Assembly: GCA_024635855.1 (NCBI GenBank) | Contig: JAGXHZ010000093.1 | Coordinates: 1-18,895 of the forward strand | Direction of reading: 5' to 3' | DNA: 18,895 nt | DNA from: Sulfuricurvum sp. | Lineage (GTDB): Bacteria > Campylobacterota > Campylobacteria > Campylobacterales > Sulfurimonadaceae | Shown: piece by piece, positions 7,514 to 14,360 of the stretch | Layout of the letters: every line of letters starts with the position of its first letter | Numbering within the stretch: position 1 is the first letter of the stretch | Position numbers and translations under genes: made by a program | Notes under the pieces: generated by a model | Seen by the model: only the letters and a program-made list of their open reading frames with translations | Database searches by the model: none | What the model was told of the DNA's origin: nothing

Positions 7514-8683
7514 ATGACAGAAGAAATTGTAAAAAGTGCGTTATCCAAGGTTACATATCCTGGTTTTACGAAAGACATCGTAGCGTTTGGATTTGTTAAA
7601 GAAATTAAGATTGAGGGAAAAAATGTCAGCGTTCTTGTTGATATTACCTCTAGTGCGCCAGAAGTAGCACATCAAATTACACATGAAGCTACGGATGAGT
7701 TAAAGCTTGCAGGTTTCAGTGACGTGGTAATCAATGTTCAAGCACCAAAAATGCCTCGTGAGAGTTCATCTAAGGGGAAAAATATTGCTCCTCAAGTGAA
7801 AAATTTCATCATGGTAAGTTCAGGCAAGGGCGGTGTTGGTAAATCAACGACTTCGGTCAATCTAGCAGTAGCACTTGCGATGCAAGGGAAAAAAGTAGGA
7901 TTATTGGACGCTGATATTTATGGACCGAATATTCCTCGCATGATGGGTATTGACGGAATTAAACCGGAAGTAGTTGGGAACAAAGTCCTTCCGATCAAAG
8001 CGTATGGTGTTGAAGTAATGTCAATGGGCTCACTCATGGAAGAGGGGCAGTCGCTCATTTGGCGCGGTGCTATGATTATGAAAGCGATCGAGCAATTCTT
8101 GCGCGATATTTTATGGTCAGATTTGGATTGTTTGGTCATCGATATGCCTCCGGGCACGGGTGACGCACAGCTTACATTGGCACAAAGTGTTCCTGTTACT
8201 GTGGGTGTTACGGTGACAACTCCTCAAATGGTAGCATTGGATGATTCACGACGAAGCTTGGATATGTTCAAAAAACTGCATATCCCTATCGCAGGCGTTA
8301 TTGAAAATATGTCTGGCTTTATTGCTCCGGATACGGGTGTTGAGTATGACATCTTTGGTAAAGGGACGTCTGAAGCGATGGCTAAGCAGTTTGATACGAC
8401 TATCTTGGCACAAATTCCTATCGAGCCAGCCATTCGTACAGGTGGTGATGAAGGAAAACCTGTAACGTATTGTGTTCCGACATCTGAAACTGCAAAACGT
8501 TATATGAAAGCAGCCCAAGAGCTATGGGCAACGATTGAAAAAATCAATGAAGAGGGTGGTGTTGATAACCAAGCCATTCAGCCTAATACCCCTCCGGGTG
8601 TATCTGCGTGCTCAACAGCAGCAGCTCCTGCACCCAAAGCCTCAAGCGGTGAAAGCTGCGGAACCGGTTGCGGTTGCCACTAA
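7514..8683 (+). CDS. mrp: Mrp/ApbC (NBP35-family) Fe-S carrier P-loop ATPase
   Basis: A 389-residue protein with an N-terminal MIP18/DUF59 domain (about 3-78), a linker, and an Mrp-type ATPase domain: deviant Walker A SSGKGGVGKST (102-112), LLDADIYGPNIPRM (130-143), and VIDMPPGTGDAQLTLAQ (208-224). The family delivers Fe-S clusters to apoproteins in the cytoplasm. In typical ApbC/NBP35 members a CxxC pair after ENMS bridges the dimer-bound cluster; here that stretch reads ENMSGFIAPDTG (264-275), so both cysteines are replaced (Ala271, Thr274). Instead the protein ends in an Ala/Pro/Ser-rich tail with Cys366, Cys382, Cys386, Cys388 and His389 (SCGTGCGCH). The cluster site may have moved to this flexible tail; that is inference. 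The start has AAGGAG nine bases upstream. Confidence 0.93.
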   Translation: MTEEIVKSALSKVTYPGFTKDIVAFGFVKEIKIEGKNVSVLVDITSSAPEVAHQITHEATDELKLAGFSDVVINVQAPKMPRESSSKGKNIAPQVKNFIMVSSGKGGVGKSTTSVNLAVALAMQGKKVGLLDADIYGPNIPRMMGIDGIKPEVVGNKVLPIKAYGVEVMSMGSLMEEGQSLIWRGAMIMKAIEQFLRDILWSDLDCLVIDMPPGTGDAQLTLAQSVPVTVGVTVTTPQMVALDDSRRSLDMFKKLHIPIAGVIENMSGFIAPDTGVEYDIFGKGTSEAMAKQFDTTILAQIPIEPAIRTGGDEGKPVTYCVPTSETAKRYMKAAQELWATIEKINEEGGVDNQAIQPNTPPGVSACSTAAAPAPKASSGESCGTGCGCH

Positions 8684-8713
8684 GGTTTTACCCAAAATTT
8701 ATTCTAAAACGTT

Positions 8714-8719
8714 TATAAT
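8714..8719 (+). promoter_or_regulatory. Consensus -10 box between mrp and the heme sensor gene
   Basis: A perfect TATAAT without a clear -35. Transcripts would start near 8725-8727, about 22 nt before the ATG at 8748, and would lack most of the 5' arm of the hairpin that follows. Confidence 0.5.
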
Positions 8720-8720
8720 C

Positions 8721-8746
8721 TACCCTTCTTAATGAAGGGTATTTTC
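8721..8746 (+). terminator. Hairpin after mrp overlapping the next gene's ribosome binding site
   Basis: TACCCTTC (8721-8728) pairs perfectly with GAAGGGTA (8734-8741) around a TTAAT loop and is followed by TTTTC. This resembles a short rho-independent terminator for thiC-mrp. The 3' arm contains GAAGGG (8734-8739), eight bases before the ATG at 8748, which is the only Shine-Dalgarno candidate for the downstream gene. Confidence 0.6.
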
Positions 8747-8747
8747 A

Positions 8748-10550
8748 ATGCATTTAAAGACAAAAATTTCTCTCCTTTTATTTTCTTCTCTCTTTATTCT
8801 ATTCTCTGCTATTTTTTTGAACACCATTGCTGATTTGCGAAACGCTTCAGCTGTTAGTGCCAAGATGCAAGCGTTATCAGCGGCTAAGGTTATTGAAGCA
8901 GGACTCACGGCACATATGATTTCAGGGACAATGAATCAGAGGGATGAATTTTTAAAACAAATATCATCTTTGGAAACAATGAAGCGTCTATGGGTAGTTC
9001 GTTCGCAAAAAGTCTCTCATCAATACGGGAAAGGGGTGTTTTCACAAGATGCTCAGGATGGCATTGATAAATCAGTTTTATTAAGCGGTGAAGCAGTCAT
9101 AGAGACGAAAGGCAGTATTTTAGAAGATGCAACCGTCCGTCTATCGATTCCCTACAAAGCAACTTCAGGAGAGAAGATTGATTGTCTTAGCTGTCATGAT
9201 GTTAAAGCGGGAGATACATTGGGGGTTATTTCACTTGAGATGCAAACCAATGATTTAAAAGCACTTAATTATCGCAATATTCTCATTACGGTAATTCTCT
9301 TGGTTCTTTTCTTTGCGTTACTGGCATATTTTCTCTACACTAAAGTGCTCATCTATTTTGATCGTTTTGATGCAATGGGTGAATGTGCTCGTGCGGTGGA
9401 GGAGGGAGATTATCATGCACGTATTTCGGATGAGCTCTCTGGTGACAAAGATGCTGCTTCGTTGAACCGATTGGTCGAAAAATTTCAAACATTGCTTGAG
9501 ACGATGAGAGAGAATTTATCAGGACTTATTCGCCTTGATACGACAAAGGATCCTCTGATAGCTCTAAGTGAGGGGTCTGCACGCCTTAGTGAGATAAATA
9601 ATTTTTCTCAAACACTTCAAAAAGATGTCAATACACAAGAAGTGTATAAACATATCGCATCTCATTTTTGTGAAAAATTTGATATTAATGATGTAAATAT
9701 TATTGCCTATGATCCACTTTTGCAGGAGAGTGTAATTGTCCATGAAACCAAACAAATAATGTGCGATGCATCAAGCGGGTGCAGAGCCGCACGAACTGGT
9801 GAAATTGTTGATTCATCACAGCCTGATGGAATTTGCCCTAAAATGATTATCCCAAATGAACACTATATTTGTTTTCCCTGTGTGATCACACCTACGTCAA
9901 CACTGGTCGTTTCTACCGTAAGTGACAAAAAAAATCTTCTAAATTCAGTCCGTTATAATAAACATATTGTTGCTGAAACCATGCAAGGTGTACGTCAAGA
10001 TATTGCATATCACCAGATGTCTGAAGGTATAAAATCATTGGAGCGTGTAGATACTGTTAGTGGACTGTTTAATCAACGGTATTTTGAAGAGCGTATGTTT
10101 CAGATTGTAAAAGAGTCTAAGCGAGCAGCAATCCCTTATGGTGTTTTAGTGATGAATGTCGATAGATTTTCTGAGATCAATAATATTCTTGGGGTAAAAA
10201 CCGGAGATAAAACATTGGCACTTATAGGACGATCTTTACTTGATTCTTTACGCGAAAGTGATTTAATCGTTCGCACATCTTCAGATGAGTTTGTTGTTTT
10301 ACTGTATGATTGTAATCCCGACAACGTGGCGAGTGTGGGTGAAAAAGTACGTTCATTGTTTGCGAATAAAAAGTTAAAAACGCATCCAGGCGGACTCATC
10401 GTAACAATGAGTATCGGGAGTTCAATATTTCCTCGCCAGCATAAAGAGATAGCCCAATGTGTTCACTATGCACGTTTAGCGATGAGGGAAGCAAAAAGAG
10501 ATGGCGGGAATATGAGTGTTAAGTTTCATACGAGGCTGTTAGAAGTGTAA
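8748..10550 (+). CDS. Membrane c-heme sensor with degenerate GGDEF domain
   Basis: A 600-residue signalling protein. TM1 is about 7-27 and TM2 about 178-198. The periplasmic part between them ends with a covalent heme motif CLSCH (Cys146, Cys149, His150), resembling DUF3365/Tll0287-like heme sensor domains. A HAMP-like stretch follows (200-255), then a GAF-like region (about 290-415) with Cys339, Cys345, Cys363, Cys375 and Cys378, and a C-terminal GGDEF-family domain (about 435-595). The active site is altered: the signature reads SSDEF (511-515), the first metal Asp is Asn470 (MNVD), and GH is GV, while the inhibitory site RESD (502-505) is intact five residues upstream. It is therefore probably a c-di-GMP-binding or scaffolding protein rather than a cyclase. 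It is paralogous to, and convergent with, the interrupted gene at 10599-12440. The heme ligand, domain borders and output are inferred from motifs. Confidence 0.88.
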   Translation: MHLKTKISLLLFSSLFILFSAIFLNTIADLRNASAVSAKMQALSAAKVIEAGLTAHMISGTMNQRDEFLKQISSLETMKRLWVVRSQKVSHQYGKGVFSQDAQDGIDKSVLLSGEAVIETKGSILEDATVRLSIPYKATSGEKIDCLSCHDVKAGDTLGVISLEMQTNDLKALNYRNILITVILLVLFFALLAYFLYTKVLIYFDRFDAMGECARAVEEGDYHARISDELSGDKDAASLNRLVEKFQTLLETMRENLSGLIRLDTTKDPLIALSEGSARLSEINNFSQTLQKDVNTQEVYKHIASHFCEKFDINDVNIIAYDPLLQESVIVHETKQIMCDASSGCRAARTGEIVDSSQPDGICPKMIIPNEHYICFPCVITPTSTLVVSTVSDKKNLLNSVRYNKHIVAETMQGVRQDIAYHQMSEGIKSLERVDTVSGLFNQRYFEERMFQIVKESKRAAIPYGVLVMNVDRFSEINNILGVKTGDKTLALIGRSLLDSLRESDLIVRTSSDEFVVLLYDCNPDNVASVGEKVRSLFANKKLKTHPGGLIVTMSIGSSIFPRQHKEIAQCVHYARLAMREAKRDGGNMSVKFHTRLLEV

Positions 10551-10582
10551 CTATGAAATACAGAGTAAGGAAGAGGAGGGTC

Positions 10583-10602
10583 TTAATAGCCATTGCTATT
10601 AA
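10583..10602. terminator. Inverted repeat between convergent sensor genes
   Basis: TTAATAGC (10583-10590) and GCTATTAA (10595-10602) form a perfect 8-bp stem with a CATT loop, and the right arm includes the TAA of the minus-strand gene. The position suits a shared bidirectional terminator, but the stem is AU-rich and no real U-tract follows on either strand. Confidence 0.35.
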
Positions 10603-12440
10603 AACTGATCTCCGCTCTTAAACATCTTCGGTTCAAATTCTATGGCTTGATTGCGTCCAGAATTTTTCGCTTCATAAAGAGCGATGTCTGCAAACTTGAT
10701 GACTTTCCAAATAGAGTCGGCATCGGCTGGGAAGTGTGCTACTCCAACGCTCAATGTTTTTTCTACCGTATCATTTCCAAAGTGATATTTTTTTGCCGCA
10801 AATTGAGTACGAATTTTTTGGGCAACAATCATAGCTCCTTCTCTTGTTGTATTGTGCAAGAAAACAAGGAACTCCTCCCCACCATAACGAATAGGAAGAT
10901 CAGCTTTACGAACGGTTGACTGTAAAATTTCAGCGAGTGATTTAATAACAATATCCCCTGAATCATGCCCATACGTATCATTAACCATTTTGAAATAGTC
11001 AATATCAATCATAAGTATGGAATATGAAATATTAGATCGAAGTGCTTGCTCTGCACTTTTATCGATAAATTCTTCCATAAAACGACGATTGTAGAGCTTT
11101 GTTGCACCATCACGCAAAGACGAGTCGCGCAGTTTATCTGTCAGCGTACGACTCTCTATGACAGCCTTCGCTGCTTCAAAATAGTTTTTAATGCTGGGTA
11201 GAAACTGGTTGAGGAGTTCTATTGTATGTTTGTCTTTAGTCGAATAAGACAAGGTAAGAGCTAAATCGCCATTAATATTAAAAGGGACACATGTATATTC
11301 TTTATCATGAACAGAACAATTTCGGCAAACATCTGTAAAATCGGTAGAGTAGACATCGCTAAGGGTTCGATAAGCACGACACTCTGTTGCATCTTGATCA
11401 ACGATTGGCGCACAAAAACTTGCATGATCAGTAATAAAGATTAGACGACGAGTATTACTTATTTTATCTACTTCATAAAATGCAAAGTGATCAAAATGGA
11501 ATTTTTCTTTTAGAATATAAATAAAACGGTTGTAAATTTCATCTTTAGAATTGTCCAGCTCAATGGTTTTTTTGAATTTATAGACATCGGAGAGTTCTCT
11601 AATGATTGTTCCTGCGGTATTTAGCGGATCACTGCATGAAATATTAGAACGGGACATAAAAGTTCCTAAATCATGTTTTATTCCACCAAATGTCTCATCC
11701 ATTTTTTCAAATAAGGTATTCATTTGCTCAGCAACTTCATTTCCTCCATCTTTGAGCGTTGTGGAAAATCGGAACGAAAAGTCTCCGGTTCGCGCTCGCT
11801 TAATTCCTTGTTGCAGATTTTCAAAGAGTTTCATGTAGGGTTTGAAATAGTGGTGAGTGACCCAAAGAGCAATAAATATAAAGAGGACATTAATAGCGAA
11901 AATTTTTGCAATCGTCAGCGCGCCGGTTTGGCGAATGTCATTGATGTTGAATTCCATACTGATGGCACCTAGAACATCCCCCTCTTTTGCATTATGGCAG
12001 CTTAAACAGTTTGGACTTCCGTAAGCAGTCGCAATATAGGGAATGGTAACACGCAAAACAGCAGTTTGAGAATCTTCATTAACTTGACTAATGATTTTCC
12101 CTTCTTTGAGTACTTTTTGATCGATTCCATCTCGAGGACGTTCGCTTTGCAATCCTCCGCCGTGCTGCGCTATAACGTTATCCGCACGTACAATCCAGAG
12201 TGATTGCACCCCCTCGATGTTCGCACTGTTTCAGAGAAAAAATTCTCGCTTATCCATAATGCCATTAACCATATGTGCGGTGAGTCCATCACGAACGATT
12301 TTAGCCGTCATTTTTGATTTTTCAAGGGCATTGTTATACGCATAGTCACGAAAGTTGAGAGCAACATTGGTAATTGTAGCAATGGCTAAGCCAATGAGCA
12401 TAAGAGCAACAATAAAAAGGATTCTTCGATTAGTATTCAT
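10599..12440 (-). pseudogene. c-heme diguanylate cyclase gene interrupted by an in-frame TGA
   Basis: Read through the stop, this is a 613-codon gene. The ATG at 12440 (AGG seven bases upstream) begins TM1 (about 5-27) and 69 codons that end at TGA 12233-12231; the same frame continues without a gap for over 540 codons. Full-length layout: periplasmic domain with CLSCH (145-149; DNA 11994-12008), TM2 about 176-196, a HAMP-like region, a GAF-like region with a Cys cluster (CRAYRT, CRNC, TCVPF), and an intact GGDEF domain with DIDYFKMVND, GHDSGD, GGEEF (520-524; DNA 10869-10883) and inhibitory site RKAD. It aligns codon for codon across the stop with its paralogue at 8748-10550 (GLTAHM..G.M..R..F before, LW.VR after), so a single substitution, sequencing error or read-through explains the stop. 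A restart at GTG 12209 would give 536 residues without TM1. The gene follows glmS on the same strand after 102 nt of AT-rich DNA. Confidence 0.82.
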
Positions 12441-12542
12441 GGGGTAACCTATTTATAAATTTTTTTAATTTTTTAGATAAACACATTACTTTAGCTAAAT
12501 ATCAATTAAAAGAATTTTAAATAAGACAAAGGTGATAAAGCG

Positions 12543-14357
12543 TTACTCTACAGTAACACTTTTAGCAAGATTTCGAGGCATATCAACATCGTTTCCTAGC
12601 CGAACCGCAATCTCCATTGAGAGAAGTTGCAGTACCACCATCATTTCAAAAAACTCGAGCATATAATCTTCATGAGCATGGGTACGGATATGGTCATCCG
12701 CTTTGTCAAAGTCAAGGGGACTAATAGAGCAGATTGTTGAATCGCGAGCACTCAGCTCTTCTACATTGCTTTTTGTTTTGTCGTAGAGCTTATGCTCTGG
12801 AAGCAGGGCAATAGTAAAGAGTTCCGGATCAGCCAATGCGATAGGACCGTGCTTCATCTCTCCGCTTGGATACCCTTCTGCATGAAGGTAGCTAATTTCT
12901 TTGAGCTTGAGCGCCCCCTCTAGCGCCAGAGGAAAGAACACATCTCGTCCGATAAAGAAAAAGCCATGACCGTGCAGGTAGCGTTTTGAGATACGACGAA
13001 GCTGTTCATGTATGGTATTATCAACGGTTACAACAGAAGGAAGTGTTCGTAAAAGTTTGATTTGACGAGCAATTTCATTTTTTTGAAGAGTTGCGCGCTC
13101 ACTTGCAAGATGGAGGCTAAGCATCCATAAAACGCTTACTTGGGTTGCGAAAGCTTTAGTCGAAGCAACCCCTTTTTCGATTCCTGCACGAGTCAGGATA
13201 CTGGCATCTGCTAAACGTACCATAGAGGAGTTATCGACGTTACAGATAACGAGAGTTTTAAGTCCCGCTTTTTTCGCCATTTTAAGTGATTCGAGTGTAT
13301 CGGCAGTTTCACCGCTTTGACTGATAACGACAAAAAGGGTATCTGGAGTGAGAAGCGGTTCACGGTATCGAAATTCACTGGCAATTTCTACCGAGGTTTG
13401 AATTTTTGCGTGACGCTCTAATAAATAGGTCGCAACCAATGCTGCATGATAGCTCGTACCGCAAGCGCACAGTTTAATGGAGTGAATGCCATCAAAAAGT
13501 TTAGAATCAAGTTCTTCAAAATAAACGGTATCATCGTGCAATCGCCCCATAAGAGTATCGGCTAAAACCGTACCTTGTTCATAAATCTCTTTTTCCATAA
13601 AAAAGCGATAACCATCTTTTTGAGCGGAGAGTTTGTTTTCACTTAGAGGGGTAAAACACAGATCAACCGGATTATTACTCTTATCGTAAAGTGAAATTTT
13701 ATCGGCTGTTGCTATCCCATAATTGCCATCTTCGAGGTAGATGACTTCGTGGCATTTTCCGATGAGTGCAGCATCTGAAGAACCGAAAAGAGTCTCATTT
13801 TCTTGGTTTCGTCCAACAATCATAGGTGAACCGTGTTTGGCAAAGAAGATTGTGTCATTGACAGAGGCAGTAACGAGTAAAATCGCATACGCTCCTTCAA
13901 GTTCTTCGAGCGTTTTTGTGAATGCCTCAAAAGGGCTAGCCGCAGTTTTGAGATGGTATTCAAAGAGATGAACGATGACTTCCGTGTCGGTTTGACTAAT
14001 AAAATGTGCTCCGTGTGCTATGAGCTTGCTTTTGAGTTCTTGGTAATTTTCGATAATTCCATTATGAACCACGTAGGAACTAGAGCCTACATGGGGGTGG
14101 GCATTGAGTTCAGTCGGTTTGCCGTGTGTTGCCCAGCGAGTATGCCCGATACCGACTGAAAAGCCGGTGCTTTCAAATTTCTGTGCTTTTTCTTCAAGAT
14201 TGATAAGTTTTCCGACGGCTTTGAAAAGAGAGAACTGGTGGTTTTGCAAAACAGCGATTCCTGCTGAATCGTAACCACGATATTCGAGTTCACGAAGCCC
14301 GTCTATGAGTATTTCTTTTATGGGTTTAGTTCCGATGTATCCTACGATTCCGCACAT
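12543..14357 (-). CDS. glmS: Glutamine-fructose-6-phosphate aminotransferase
   Basis: A 604-residue cytoplasmic enzyme making glucosamine-6-phosphate from fructose-6-phosphate and glutamine, the entry to peptidoglycan and LPS amino sugars. It begins MCGIVGYIG, with Cys2 as the glutaminase nucleophile, followed by GHTRWATHGKP (71-81) and HNGIIENY (98-105). Two SIS domains follow, with CGTSYHA (299-305) and SQSGETADT (346-354), and the family C-terminus RNLAKSVTVE (595-604). Length is normal. The ATG lies three bases after the glnD stop, with AAGG inside the glnD 3' end, so the two are co-transcribed and probably coupled. No glmS ribozyme is possible in a 3-nt gap. Confidence 0.97.
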   Translation of the reverse strand: MCGIVGYIGTKPIKEILIDGLRELEYRGYDSAGIAVLQNHQFSLFKAVGKLINLEEKAQKFESTGFSVGIGHTRWATHGKPTELNAHPHVGSSSYVVHNGIIENYQELKSKLIAHGAHFISQTDTEVIVHLFEYHLKTAASPFEAFTKTLEELEGAYAILLVTASVNDTIFFAKHGSPMIVGRNQENETLFGSSDAALIGKCHEVIYLEDGNYGIATADKISLYDKSNNPVDLCFTPLSENKLSAQKDGYRFFMEKEIYEQGTVLADTLMGRLHDDTVYFEELDSKLFDGIHSIKLCACGTSYHAALVATYLLERHAKIQTSVEIASEFRYREPLLTPDTLFVVISQSGETADTLESLKMAKKAGLKTLVICNVDNSSMVRLADASILTRAGIEKGVASTKAFATQVSVLWMLSLHLASERATLQKNEIARQIKLLRTLPSVVTVDNTIHEQLRRISKRYLHGHGFFFIGRDVFFPLALEGALKLKEISYLHAEGYPSGEMKHGPIALADPELFTIALLPEHKLYDKTKSNVEELSARDSTICSISPLDFDKADDHIRTHAHEDYMLEFFEMMVVLQLLSMEIAVRLGNDVDMPRNLAKSVTVE

Positions 14358-14360
14358 AAT

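Noticed and set aside
12231..12233. The in-frame TGA as a selenocysteine codon
   Set aside because: The paralogue has Lys, not Cys, at this position, and I see no convincing SECIS-type hairpin directly after the TGA.
12491..12500. TTTAGCTAAA palindrome upstream of the interrupted sensor gene as an operator
   Set aside because: Short AT-rich palindromes are expected by chance in this DNA, and there is no second copy.
14358..14360. glmS ribozyme or leader regulation before glmS
   Set aside because: Only three bases separate glnD and glmS, leaving no room for such an element.
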